NCBI RefSeq assembly: GCF_023715845.1 | Contig: NZ_JAMBOR010000018.1 | Location: forward strand, 16,653-80,652 | Length of the DNA stretch: 64,000 bases | Source of the DNA: Fictibacillus phosphorivorans | Lineage (GTDB): Bacteria > Bacillota > Bacilli > Bacillales > Fictibacillaceae | Direction of reading: 5' to 3' | In this document: piece by piece, positions 42,662 through 50,970 of the stretch | Position numbering within the stretch: the stretch's first letter is position 1 | Layout: each line of letters opens with the position of its first letter | Program-made: the position numbers and the translations under genes | The notes under the pieces: generated by a model | The model's database searches: none | What the model saw: only the letters and a program-made list of their open reading frames with translations | What the model was told of the DNA's origin: nothing

Positions 42662-43564
42662 ATGGCCAAAATGTATAAATTATCATCACGAACTGCAGAG
42701 AAAACGAGCTCGCTGTATGTCTCATGTGATCCTGAACAGGCCGGAAGTGTAGTAAGAAATGAGGAGAGCGAATTTGCCTACTCCGAAGTATTTATGGACA
42801 ACCAGAAAAACTACTGGTTTTCCAAAAAAATCGATAACGAATCGAAGGACTATAAGTTATTTATCTTTGATCATAAAAACGGCTGCTTGAAGTCACAAGT
42901 CATAAAGGGACAGCCAAACTTTTATGAATTCGACTCTTGTGTAGCCGTTGCTTGTGAGGGTGATGGTTCGAAAGGCTCAGTTCTTATCTTTTCAAAAACG
43001 GAACCAGAACTAATAAAAGAGTGGAGAGTTAACGGGTACCTCTGGGAAGTAGAAATGAATCAAGACGTCCTCTATATTTCCTCCTACATTGTTGAAGAAG
43101 ATCAAGCTGTTCTCTATATCATCCGAAATGGAAAGAAGAAGCGTGTGAACCTAGGAAGCAACATGGCACCGACAGATATCCTTTGTCATGAGGGGTATGT
43201 GTACGTATCCGGTGCTCCAGTATTAAATGGTGATCCAAAGAAAGTCATGGTTTTGAATGAAAAAGATAAAATCGTTACGGAATATAAATTATCTATCTCA
43301 CCCCGAGCCCTCTATCAAGTGGATAGTCACCTGCTTGTATATGAACTAGATCTTTCAACGGGAAAAAGTGAAAAGATCGTTTATATTGATCTCGAAACGG
43401 GTGAACAAAAAGAGCACGAGATCCCTCATTCTAAGATTGTGGAATGCACAAACGACTCCCTTTCATTACTCGAACAAAACAGCAAGACAATCTATACGTG
43501 GGATCATGGCAACCGAAAAATCGTGAATACTCAAAAAGTAAATGAAGTAGCCAAAGTCATATAA
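42662..43564 (+). CDS. Hypothetical beta-propeller-like protein
   Basis: The product is not recognised. From the ATG at 42662 (GGGAGAG upstream) it has 300 residues in repeated blocks of short beta strands, e.g. NYWFSKKIDNESKDYKLFIF, VLIFSKTEPELIKEWRVNGY and IVYIDLETGEQKEHEI, which suggests a WD40/PQQ-like propeller. There is no signal peptide, so it is probably cytoplasmic. It is divergent from the quorum-sensing receptor, with about 220 bp between starts, and could be regulated by it. A terminator follows. Confidence 0.5.
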   Translation: MAKMYKLSSRTAEKTSSLYVSCDPEQAGSVVRNEESEFAYSEVFMDNQKNYWFSKKIDNESKDYKLFIFDHKNGCLKSQVIKGQPNFYEFDSCVAVACEGDGSKGSVLIFSKTEPELIKEWRVNGYLWEVEMNQDVLYISSYIVEEDQAVLYIIRNGKKKRVNLGSNMAPTDILCHEGYVYVSGAPVLNGDPKKVMVLNEKDKIVTEYKLSISPRALYQVDSHLLVYELDLSTGKSEKIVYIDLETGEQKEHEIPHSKIVECTNDSLSLLEQNSKTIYTWDHGNRKIVNTQKVNEVAKVI

Positions 43565-43570
43565 TTGTTG

Positions 43571-43602
43571 AAAGTCCTGTGCAAAATGCGCAGGACTTTT
43601 TT
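43571..43602 (+). terminator. Terminator
   Basis: AAAGTCCTG and CAGGACTTTTTT flank TGCAAAATGCG, which itself pairs to extend the stem. Confidence 0.8.
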
Positions 43603-43642
43603 GGTGCGTCCAAGAAAATTTTCCTGTAAAGGGGGAGATTAA

Positions 43643-44048
43643 ATGTTTTGGGAAGGCACGAGTTGTATTTGTTTAAATGAAGGGAAAATTTTAATGGTAC
43701 TTCAGGGTACCCCAAGAGAAGCAATGGAGTGTTCCTTCTGGCGGATTGGAACAAGGTGAAACGCTTGAAGAATGTTGTATCCGTGAAGTGTGGGAAGAAA
43801 CGGGCTATCAAGTGAAAATAAACGAAAAGCTTCATATAAAAGAAGGTACTAACTTAGGAATCTCGTTTAAAGTTCATTACTTTCTAGGAGATATCACAGG
43901 TGGTTACCCGAACATACAGGACCCTGACGGTTTTATCTACGATATAAGATGGGTATCCTATGAAGAACTGAAGCTTTTAAATATGTCTTTTCCTGAAGAT
44001 CGACAAATGCTGATGAGTTTTCTTGCTCCTTTTGCAGATATGGTTTAG
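43643..44048 (+). pseudogene. Nudix hydrolase, frameshifted
   Basis: The ATG at 43643 (AAGGGGG upstream) opens MFWEGTSCICLNEGKILMVL and GTPREA, after which the frame runs to a stop. In the next frame WSVPSGGLEQGETLEECCIR and EVWEETGYQV give a perfect Nudix box, and the protein continues to 44048. A 2-nt loss in GAAGCAATGGAG would explain the break. If this is real the gene is dead; if a sequencing error, it is an ordinary Nudix enzyme of about 135 residues. Confidence 0.7.
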
Positions 44049-44093
44049 GTTTGCTTGTATGGATACAGGGTAATTTATTGGGGAGGAATGATA

Positions 44094-44393
44094 GTGGATA
44101 TTAATTTTGCGAAGAAGGATGATCTGAACCAGCTGTTAGGTTGGTGTAAGGATCGACCTGAACTTCATAAAAATTTACCTCAATACCTGGACCGTGATGA
44201 TACGACTGTATTAATGGTTAAAAAAGATGGAGAAATAGTGGGCGTCGCCTTATTAAAAGTGAAACCGAGCATAAAGGCGGGATCAATATGGCTCCATTTA
44301 AATAAGGCAGGAACAGAGTACCATCCACAAGTTATGCAAAATTCGCTGAACTGGTTGAGACAAAATGGTGCGAGGGATTATACCATTATTTAA
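44094..44393 (+). CDS. Small GNAT-like hypothetical protein
   Basis: The 99-residue product (GTG at 44094, with GGGAGG 7 nt upstream) reads MDINFAKKDDLNQLLGWCKD, then TTVLMVKKDGEIVGVALLKV. It resembles the first half of an N-acetyltransferase fold, including the beta hairpin before motif A. Motif A itself is weak, and the acetyl-CoA signature is not obvious. It may be a minimal GNAT-like protein or a truncated one. It lies 24 nt before corA. Confidence 0.45.
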   Translation: MDINFAKKDDLNQLLGWCKDRPELHKNLPQYLDRDDTTVLMVKKDGEIVGVALLKVKPSIKAGSIWLHLNKAGTEYHPQVMQNSLNWLRQNGARDYTII

Positions 44394-44417
44394 GCTTTAA
44401 AAAAGGATGGGGTTTGT

Positions 44418-45350
44418 ATGGATCATAAAAGTAAACATGGCTGGACTTGGCATCAGCATGAATACCATAAAGAAGAAATAAATGAATTGATAGCAAATAA
44501 TAAAGGCTGTCAAAACTGGCTTAGTCGTATTAAAGAAGAAAAGATCAACTATTTAAGGATTGAAAAAGATAATGAAGGGGCTCCGATTATAAGGGGTTCA
44601 CTTACTTACAAACAAGACCCAAAGAATCAAGAAGAGTTTGAAGTATTTCACTTCTATTTAAGACCAAATTCTCTTATTACAGTGGGCCTTGATCTTTCTA
44701 AAATAGCAGGGAATTTTGAAGAAACAAGTGATCATTTGATTTTAGAAGAAGAAACACCATTTGAAGGCTTTTTAATTCTTATGGGGGAATTGGTTAACCA
44801 TTTCCTAGATGGGATTGATCAGTTTGAGGTCTTGCTCAAAAAGCTTCAGCAGGATGTACAGGATAATAATCATACGATGCTGCTAAACAGCATTTATGAT
44901 AGCCGTATTGAATTGATTAATTGGAGTGATTTAACACTGCCTGTTCATGAAACGACAATGGCTATGAAAGAAGCATTGCTAGATGATATTACGGAAACTA
45001 CCGCTTATCGTAAAATTACAACAAGAATTGATCGTACGTTAACGCTTCTCTCCCATTACCGCCAAGATATCGATACCCTTCTAAACCTTGAAGAGGTTTT
45101 ATCTTCACACAGAGGTAATAAGATCATGAAAACCCTGACGGTGTTTACGGTTATCGTTACACCCGCGACGGTACTTGGAGCTTTATGGGGAATGAACTTT
45201 AAAATTATGCCGGAATTGGAATGGAAGTATGGTTATTTATATTCCTTAATTTTAATGGTTGTCTCAACAATCGGTATTTATATATGGCTAAAAATGAAGG
45301 GCTGGACAGGTGACTTGCTCCGTACCAAAAACAAGAAACACTTTGACTAA
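44418..45350 (+). CDS. corA: CorA-family magnesium transporter
   Basis: The 310-residue protein has a long cytoplasmic N-terminal domain with the coiled stalk (ITTRIDRTLTLLSHYRQDID) and two C-terminal membrane helices. The pore motif is in LWGMNFKIMPE, i.e. the GMN signature, with the MPEL-like loop after it. The second helix ends in a basic tail (KMKGWTGDLLRTKNK). It forms a pentameric Mg2+ channel in the membrane. GGATGGGG precedes the ATG. Confidence 0.88.
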   Translation: MDHKSKHGWTWHQHEYHKEEINELIANNKGCQNWLSRIKEEKINYLRIEKDNEGAPIIRGSLTYKQDPKNQEEFEVFHFYLRPNSLITVGLDLSKIAGNFEETSDHLILEEETPFEGFLILMGELVNHFLDGIDQFEVLLKKLQQDVQDNNHTMLLNSIYDSRIELINWSDLTLPVHETTMAMKEALLDDITETTAYRKITTRIDRTLTLLSHYRQDIDTLLNLEEVLSSHRGNKIMKTLTVFTVIVTPATVLGALWGMNFKIMPELEWKYGYLYSLILMVVSTIGIYIWLKMKGWTGDLLRTKNKKHFD

Positions 45351-45385
45351 AAAACTGAGAAAAAAAGACGATAAAGTAAAGGAAT

Positions 45386-45436
45386 CAGGCGGATTTTGTC
45401 GAAAGGTATCAACTGATAAAACCGCCTGTTTTTTTA
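45386..45436 (+). terminator. Terminator after corA
   Basis: CAGGCGG and CCGCCTG enclose a 29-nt loop and are followed by seven T residues. Confidence 0.65.
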
Positions 45437-45537
45437 TGGCGATAATTAATAGATTTCAATTTGATTTCAACCATAATAGAAAAGAATTGACTGGCGAAGA
45501 GTTATGAAGATTAAATGACTAACGGGAGCGGAATAGT

Positions 45538-46743
45538 ATGAAAAAACTTAGCCTTTTTCTTGTTCTTTCACTGGTCTTTCTAGCGCATTCACAATTTGTG
45601 CAGGCAGCAGGTGGAAACATACCGGATATCCAAAGCGAAAGCGCTGTAATGATCGATGCGAAAACTGGAGATATTTTATATCAAAAAAATAGTAAGGACC
45701 AAATGTATCCAGCAAGCATTACAAAGATTGTTACGGGTATTTTGGCTATAGAATCAGGCAAGTTAGAAGAGTCAGTCATTGTAAGCGATGAAGCGGCTAA
45801 AGCGGACGGTACACGGGTTTATCTCTTAGAAGGTGAACAGGTACCCCTGAAAAAGCTCGTGCAAGGTCTTTTGATCAACTCAGGAAATGACGCTGCCATC
45901 GCGATTGCTGAATATATGGCAGGAGATGTAGCTTCCTTTGCAGATCAAATGAATGAGCTTGCTCATAAAGTCGGTGCGGATAACACGCATTTTGTTAACC
46001 CCAATGGTCTTTTTGATGTGGATCATTACACAACCGCAGAAGACATGGCTAAGATTACACAATACGCGATGGAAAATGAAGTGTTTCGAGAGATTGTATC
46101 TACAAAAGAGCTCCCTTGGGTTGGTGAAGGATGGGAAACGACATTGCGAAATCATCACCAGCTATTGTGGGATTATCCGGGTACGATCGGGGTTAAAAAC
46201 GGATACGTCGAAGAATCTAAGCATACACTTGTAACGGCTGTTTCACGTGAAAATCTTGATGTGATCATTGTAACGTTAAAAGCTCCATCAAGTCGGGCTG
46301 CCTATTGGGACACCATGGCGATCGGTGACTACGGTTTTTCAACTTTTGAAAGACAAACCCTTTCAGCAGGAACTGAAATAGAGGCTGTTAATGGAGAGAC
46401 ATATCCGCTTAAAGAGGACCTTACCGTAACCATGCCTAAGGGAGAAAAACCCATTCAAGATGTAACTTCAGATGGAAAACTTGAGCTTAAGAATGCAGAT
46501 GGAGAAGTGTTGCTTTCACATGGTTTATTTAATGAAAAGAAGAAAGCAAAGGTAGCCGGAGTTTCTAAAGAAGACCCAGAAGAACCTGCAGATTCGACTT
46601 TCATGCAGACTGCTGTAAAGGCAAGTATTTTCCTTTATGGAGGGTTGCTGCTGTTACTAGCATTTCTCGTCATACTGCGAATGCGCAGTCAGAGACAAAA
46701 GCATAGAAAAATGAGACATGTAGCCAGAAGCTATGTGAAATAA
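45538..46743 (+). CDS. D-alanyl-D-alanine carboxypeptidase (DacA/DacF type)
   Basis: The 401-residue low-molecular-weight PBP has a signal peptide (MKKLSLFLVLSLVFLAHSQF, with AAG cleavage site), SxxK in PASITKIVTG and SxN in LINSGNDAAIAIAEY. The third motif reads KNG (GTIGVKNGYVE) instead of the usual KTG. A beta-rich C-terminal domain is followed by a membrane helix (FLYGGLLLLLAFLVILRM) and a basic tail. It trims pentapeptides of peptidoglycan. The helix anchor with a basic end differs from the amphipathic helix of DacA. GGGAGCGG precedes the ATG. Confidence 0.85.
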   Translation: MKKLSLFLVLSLVFLAHSQFVQAAGGNIPDIQSESAVMIDAKTGDILYQKNSKDQMYPASITKIVTGILAIESGKLEESVIVSDEAAKADGTRVYLLEGEQVPLKKLVQGLLINSGNDAAIAIAEYMAGDVASFADQMNELAHKVGADNTHFVNPNGLFDVDHYTTAEDMAKITQYAMENEVFREIVSTKELPWVGEGWETTLRNHHQLLWDYPGTIGVKNGYVEESKHTLVTAVSRENLDVIIVTLKAPSSRAAYWDTMAIGDYGFSTFERQTLSAGTEIEAVNGETYPLKEDLTVTMPKGEKPIQDVTSDGKLELKNADGEVLLSHGLFNEKKKAKVAGVSKEDPEEPADSTFMQTAVKASIFLYGGLLLLLAFLVILRMRSQRQKHRKMRHVARSYVK

Positions 46744-46766
46744 ACCGTCCATTGGGCGGTTTTTTG
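46743..46766 (+). terminator. Terminator
   Basis: AACCGTCC and GGCGGTT flank ATTG and are followed by TTTTT. Confidence 0.75.
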
Positions 46767-46869
46767 TTTTAAGCGATTATCGAGAAGTTTCCTTGAGGGT
46801 ATTCAAAGGAAAAACGGATTAGCCAAAGAATAAATAAGAGATGAATTCTTTAAATAAGGGGCCAACAAA

Positions 46870-47352
46870 ATGAATGCTACTGTTTCACTAACTGAGACAT
46901 TATTGGAAGAGTTTTATACTGTCGTTCGAACAACAAGTCAATTATTGAAGAAAGCTGATCCATCCGTATATGATTTTCGGCCAGCAGAAAATATGAGGAC
47001 GTTTTTAGAATTGGCGAATCACCTTGTACAAATCTCTCATGTTGATTTAGCGATTCTTCAGGAAAAATCGGAAAAGGAAATTCGCGAACTTGAAAAGAAA
47101 TTATCAGCCCAAAATGTGGCAGAACTTACCCACGTTCTTGAGGAAGGTTATCATTTATTAAAGTCATATTTTTTATCTCTTTCAGAAGAAGAATTTTTGA
47201 ACAAGGAGACCAAAGCGTTTTATGCTGAAAAAGGCATGACACAGGCAAAATGGCTTGTTGAGATCGTCACCCATGCTTTCCATCATCGAGCACAATTGTT
47301 CACCTATTTAAAACAAACGAAGCATGAAGTGAATATGTTTGATCTGTACTAA
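46870..47352 (+). CDS. DinB-family protein
   Basis: The 160-residue four-helix protein has metal-ligand histidines in LELANHLVQISHVD and VTHAFHHRAQLFTYLKQ, the standard DinB/YfiT pattern. AAGGGGCC lies before the ATG. It is a single-gene unit between two terminators. The function is not readable; relatives include bacillithiol- and mycothiol-dependent transferases. Confidence 0.75.
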   Translation: MNATVSLTETLLEEFYTVVRTTSQLLKKADPSVYDFRPAENMRTFLELANHLVQISHVDLAILQEKSEKEIRELEKKLSAQNVAELTHVLEEGYHLLKSYFLSLSEEEFLNKETKAFYAEKGMTQAKWLVEIVTHAFHHRAQLFTYLKQTKHEVNMFDLY

Positions 47353-47382
47353 AAGCACCGGGGAGATATCCCTAGTGCTTTT
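47351..47382 (+). terminator. Terminator
   Basis: AAAAGCACCGGGGA and CCCTAGTGCTTTT pair around GATAT. Confidence 0.65.
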
Positions 47383-47627
47383 CCTTTTTAGTGACATATT
47401 TGATTCTTTCATGTAGTATGGGGAGTTAAACAAGGTAGAAAGTTCCTTTTGAGCCGGATTTACCGCGTATTTGAGGAAAAAGTGAATACTGGAATAAAAT
47501 GAGCAAACTAGCGACAACGTTTTACAAAACCGTATTAAAACGAGAAGGAAATATATAATTCTATATTGAATCATTTATAAAATGAAGTATTAGCTTGATT
47601 TAAATACATCCACGAGGTGATAAATAC

Positions 47628-47933
47628 ATGTATACCGTTTTTTCTACATTTGATGTACCTGATGAAAAAGCAGAGGAAGTAATCAATATTTATAAAAATC
47701 GTTCGCGTTCAGTAGACCATGCACCAGGGTTCGTGGATTTTTTATTGCTACAAAATGATAAAAGAGCGGGAGAGTTAACCGTTCAGCTTATTTTTTCTAC
47801 AAAGGAAGATTATTTGAAGTGGGTCAGAAGTGAGGACTTCAAAAAAATTCACGATTTGGAGAAAAAGTACCCGGATAAAGAATTAGCGGCTGTTATTCCG
47901 ACCGTTAAACAATATAAGGTGGTTGCCAAATGA
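47628..47933 (+). CDS. Antibiotic biosynthesis monooxygenase-like (ABM/IsdG fold) protein
   Basis: The 101-residue ferredoxin-like protein begins MYTVFSTFDVPDEKAEEVIN and has SVDHAPGFVDFLLLQND and STKEDYLKWVRSEDFKKIHD, the ABM-domain pattern shared with heme-degrading IsdG/HmoA proteins. The Asn-Trp-His set of true heme oxygenases is not clear, so the activity is open. GAGGTGAT precedes the ATG. It is the first gene of a four-gene operon with a cobalamin-binding protein and a STAS protein; the next gene overlaps by 4 nt. Confidence 0.7.
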   Translation: MYTVFSTFDVPDEKAEEVINIYKNRSRSVDHAPGFVDFLLLQNDKRAGELTVQLIFSTKEDYLKWVRSEDFKKIHDLEKKYPDKELAAVIPTVKQYKVVAK

Positions 47934-48304
47934 CGGACTTTAACATAAATGCTATGGTAGAGACAGTTACTGAAAGAATTTATGAAAATGATCCGTCTCT
48001 CATGGACCGTTATGGTGAAAAAGGAAGAGCGAAATGCATCGAAGACAATCACCATCACTTTAAACATTTAGAAACAGCTTACGAGCTGGAGAACGAGGAG
48101 TTTTTTACAGATTATGCTTTATGGCTGGACGGTATTCTCCAGAAGTTCGGTATGAAAACAGAACTCCTGATCGAGAATTTCTCGCTCATTATTGATGTAC
48201 TGAATGAACAAAGTAAAAAAGGTAACCCAAGGATTGACGTATATATTGATTTATTAAACAAAGCAAACCGTATTTTAGGTGAGAAAGCAGCTGATTCTCA
48301 CTAA
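47930..48304 (+). CDS. Helical partner protein of the cobalamin-sensor operon
   Basis: The 124-residue product is all-helical and contains LMDRYGEKGRAKCIEDNHHH and FKHLETAYELENEEFF, then DYALWLDGILQKFG. I recall this RYGxxGRxxCxxDxxHHxxYL pattern as an N-terminal domain of longer cobalamin-binding regulators, here a separate gene. The start overlaps the ABM gene by 4 nt (ATGA), and the B12-binding protein follows after 27 nt. It likely works with that protein as a sensor; whether the His cluster binds metal or heme is unknown. Confidence 0.5.
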   Translation: MTDFNINAMVETVTERIYENDPSLMDRYGEKGRAKCIEDNHHHFKHLETAYELENEEFFTDYALWLDGILQKFGMKTELLIENFSLIIDVLNEQSKKGNPRIDVYIDLLNKANRILGEKAADSH

Positions 48305-48331
48305 TTCATAAAAAGGGAGGAGGTCCTGCCA

Positions 48332-48976
48332 ATGGCTACGTCAGATGTTGAGAAACTCGCACAGTTGTTCTTAGATGGCGATCATACAGAAGCAATGCGT
48401 TTTATCAAACAGCAGCCAAACCAAAGCCGGATGGTTTTATTTAAAGACCTGTTTACTCCTGCTATGTACCGTATAGGTGAATTATGGGAAAATAATGAGA
48501 TTTCTGTAGCTGATGAACACTTAGCTACAGGCGTTTGTGATTTTGTACTTTCGAGGCTATTCCAAGTGTCAGCGGAAAAGTTGAGCAAAAACAATAAAGC
48601 CATGTTTTTGTGTCTTCAAGGGGAACAACATTATTTAGGTCTTAAAATGATTAATAGTCTGTTTGAAGAGCGCGACTGGGAAACAAAATATTACGGAGCA
48701 AGTCTACCGTTAGAATATGCGCTTAAGTCCGCACTTCAATGGAAACCTGAAGTGATCGGTCTTTCTGTTTCAATCGTCTATAACTTACCTGTCCTAAAAA
48801 ATTATGTTCGCACACTTGCAGCTTTACCTCATAAACCAACGATATTAATTGGCGGTAGACTTGCGAACAAGTATGACTTAGAACCTTATACCAACAATCA
48901 AGGAATCATCATTAATAATCTCGAACAGGCAGAAAATTGGCTGGACGAGTTTGAGGAAAAGAGGATTAAGGTCTGA
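48332..48976 (+). CDS. Cobalamin (B12)-binding regulator, CarH-like domains
   Basis: The 214-residue protein has a B12-binding cap domain (residues 1-85) with the motif Wx9EH (Trp52, Glu62, His63 in LWENNEISVADEHLAT). A Rossmann B12 domain follows with ExHxxG (Glu98, His100, Gly103 in QGEQHYLGLKM). These are the motifs of the AdoCbl photoreceptor CarH/LitR. It lacks the MerR DNA-binding domain, so output must pass through a partner, most simply the STAS protein encoded 2 nt downstream. AGGGAGGAGG precedes the ATG. Light sensing is an inference from the motifs; redox or cobalamin-level sensing is also possible. Confidence 0.75.
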   Translation: MATSDVEKLAQLFLDGDHTEAMRFIKQQPNQSRMVLFKDLFTPAMYRIGELWENNEISVADEHLATGVCDFVLSRLFQVSAEKLSKNNKAMFLCLQGEQHYLGLKMINSLFEERDWETKYYGASLPLEYALKSALQWKPEVIGLSVSIVYNLPVLKNYVRTLAALPHKPTILIGGRLANKYDLEPYTNNQGIIINNLEQAENWLDEFEEKRIKV

Positions 48977-48978
48977 TC

Positions 48979-49725
48979 ATGAGCTCTGCATTACCGGTAC
49001 CATACGTAAAAATAAATAAAGATGGACTGATTCAGTGCATGTCGCAAAAGGCAATCGAACTCTTACCGGAGCACGTAAAAATCATTCAAGATTGCTTTGA
49101 CGGGGAAAGTCATAATAAGCTGGCTAAGTATTTATTTCCTTTCGAAGGTGAAAAAAGCTTTGAAGCCAACGTAAACGGAAAAGATAACCCGTTTGTTCTC
49201 TGTGACATCCATATCTCGTGGGAAGGAGAAAATGCACACGTTGTTTTCAACCCGATCGGTACGCATGTGAAGGGACTTGAAGAAAAGCTGTCTGAACTCA
49301 GATTAAGATTGGCCTCTACGGATTTTGAGCTCTTTGAGAAAAAAGAAGCGCTGGAAGAGGCTATGAAACGTTTGGATGAACTGTCAGGTCCCTTTATTCC
49401 GATTTCTGAAAAAATGGCTTTTGTCCCATTGTTTGGAGATATTACAGAAAGTAAAATGATGACGGTCACGGGAAATGCTTTGAAAGCGGCTTATGAAGGA
49501 CAATTTGAAGATATTTTCTTTGATCTTTCAGCTACCGGCGAAATTGATGAACCAGGCGTTCAAAAGTTGAGTGAACTGTTTCGGATGCTGCATTACATGA
49601 ACGGCAAACCTGTGAGTATTATCGGTATAAAACCTAAGCATGCCAGACAGCTTCACAAACTTGATGTAGATTGGCCGGTTTATTACGAAACTTCATTAAA
49701 AGAAGTGTTGCTGCAGCAATCCTAA
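48979..49725 (+). CDS. RsbR-like protein with PAS-like and STAS domains
   Basis: The 248-residue protein has an N-terminal PAS-like region (VPYVKINKDGLIQCMSQKAI), a coiled-coil linker at about 95-135 (LEEKLSELRLRLASTDFELF) and a STAS domain from about 140 (KMAFVPLFGDITESKMMTVT, IFFDLSATGEIDEPGVQKLS). RsbR paralogues have the same order, and the FVPLFG segment recalls VMPLIG of RsbR. It is the last gene of the ABM-helical-B12-STAS operon. It may bring a cobalamin signal into the stressosome that controls sigma-B, encoded about 5 kb downstream. That link is inferred. Confidence 0.7.
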   Translation: MSSALPVPYVKINKDGLIQCMSQKAIELLPEHVKIIQDCFDGESHNKLAKYLFPFEGEKSFEANVNGKDNPFVLCDIHISWEGENAHVVFNPIGTHVKGLEEKLSELRLRLASTDFELFEKKEALEEAMKRLDELSGPFIPISEKMAFVPLFGDITESKMMTVTGNALKAAYEGQFEDIFFDLSATGEIDEPGVQKLSELFRMLHYMNGKPVSIIGIKPKHARQLHKLDVDWPVYYETSLKEVLLQQS

Positions 49726-49728
49726 TAC

Positions 49729-49761
49729 AAAAAGCACCCCATACTTTGGAGGTGCTTTTTT
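49729..49761. terminator. Bidirectional terminator
   Basis: AAAAAGCACC and GGTGCTTTTTT flank a 12-nt loop between the STAS gene and the convergent rhomboid gene. Confidence 0.8.
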
Positions 49762-49769
49762 CATGGAGA

Positions 49770-50375
49770 TTACCACTTGTTTTTTCTTCGGTTTAAAGAT
49801 GCCAAAATGATAGGTGCTAAGGCAGCACCGCCGATCAGTCCGAACAAATGGCCAAGAACATTAATTCTTTCATTTAAAAAGGTAGAGACTAAACTGATAG
49901 CCAAAACAATGAGGAGGATCTGTGTGTTTGCCCTATCCATATAGTGTTTACGACTATACAGCATATACACATAAATACCGAACAACCCAAAGATCGATCC
50001 AGAAGCACCGATGTGAGCATATGATAACGGAAGCATCAAAAGGGTTGCGATGTTCGCAATCAGACCAGCACCTACATAACCGATAACAAATCGCACTTTT
50101 CCGAGGAGCTGTTCTAAAGCAGGGCCAAATAATAGAAGTGAAAACGAGTTAAAGACAAGATGTCCTACAGCTTCATGCGTAATAATAGGGGTGAAAAGCC
50201 GCCAGTACTCTCCCGCCACGATATAATAATTAGAACCTACCATCAAATGGTACAAAGCTGTGCGAAAAGGGGTAAAATTAATAAGAAGAAACACTATTAT
50301 ATGAATAGCTGTCAAAAAAGTTATGATTGGATAGCGCCGAATAAAGGTTTGGAAGCTTTCATCCCTAATGAACAT
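49770..50375 (-). CDS. Rhomboid-family intramembrane serine protease
   Basis: The 201-residue protein has six transmembrane helices, the catalytic Ser in GASGSIFGLFG and His in INVLGHLFGLIGG, plus HEAVGHLVFNSFSLLLFGPA in helix 2. It corresponds to B. subtilis YdcA, which also sits divergent from acpS at this locus. Substrates are unknown. The gene is complete with both catalytic residues. Confidence 0.85.
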   Translation of the reverse strand: MFIRDESFQTFIRRYPIITFLTAIHIIVFLLINFTPFRTALYHLMVGSNYYIVAGEYWRLFTPIITHEAVGHLVFNSFSLLLFGPALEQLLGKVRFVIGYVGAGLIANIATLLMLPLSYAHIGASGSIFGLFGIYVYMLYSRKHYMDRANTQILLIVLAISLVSTFLNERINVLGHLFGLIGGAALAPIILASLNRRKNKW

Positions 50376-50485
50376 TACAAAAGATCACCCTTTTTATGCG
50401 TTTTTATACATACTCTAAATTCTTTCTTAAGTTTACCATGTGTGAAGGAAGAGAGCGAAAGATATAGCTGTAAAGGAGAAAGTAA

Positions 50486-50845
50486 ATGATTGTTGGAACA
50501 GGTATCGATATTATTGAATTGAAAAGGATTAGAGAAGCAGCCCTCCATCAAGAGCGTTTTTCAAATAGAATCTTAACCCCTTTCGAGCAAAAAAAGTTCG
50601 ATTCTTTGAAGGGAAACAGAAAATATGAATACCTTGCTGGTCGCTTTGCGGCCAAAGAGGCGATGGCAAAAGCACTCGGAATTGGGATTGGCAGAGAACT
50701 CTCGTGGCAGGACATGGAAATTAAGTCAGATGAAAAAGGGAAACCTTTTATAACCTCTCCTTATCCTTATTTATGCCACTTATCCATCTCTCATACGAGG
50801 GAATACGCTGTGGCCCAAGTTATTTTGGAAAGCTCGTCAAGCTAG
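50486..50845 (+). CDS. acpS: Holo-[acyl-carrier-protein] synthase
   Basis: The 119-residue AcpS transfers 4'-phosphopantetheine from CoA to ACP. It has the family motifs [12 protein letters not shown] (with the metal-binding Asp), [20 protein letters not shown] (Glu ligand) and [23 protein letters not shown] precedes the ATG. It sits in the conserved order rhomboid, acpS, ydcC, alr of Bacillus. Confidence 0.92.
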   Translation: MIVGTGIDIIELKRIREAALHQERFSNRILTPFEQKKFDSLKGNRKYEYLAGRFAAKEAMAKALGIGIGRELSWQDMEIKSDEKGKPFITSPYPYLCHLSISHTREYAVAQVILESSSS

Positions 50846-50970
50846 TCTGCATATTGTCCAGGGTTGTCTCATATATTGTAATGCGGTAGAAGGGGCAGTC
50901 CTTTGCTTGAAGCGAAGTTAGCACCCCCTTCAATGTCGAAATTACTTTGGGACAAAGGGGATGGCAAAAA

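Noticed and set aside
45386..45436. Spo0A-like TTTTGTCGAAA in the corA terminator loop
   Set aside because: The core matches, but it lies inside a terminator loop downstream of a gene and is unlikely to act as a promoter element.
47500..47559. Mini-ORF MSKLATTFYKTVLKREGNI
   Set aside because: It looks a little like a mitochondrial complex III subunit start, but it has only 19 codons, no ribosome binding site and no membrane helix. The likeness is chance.
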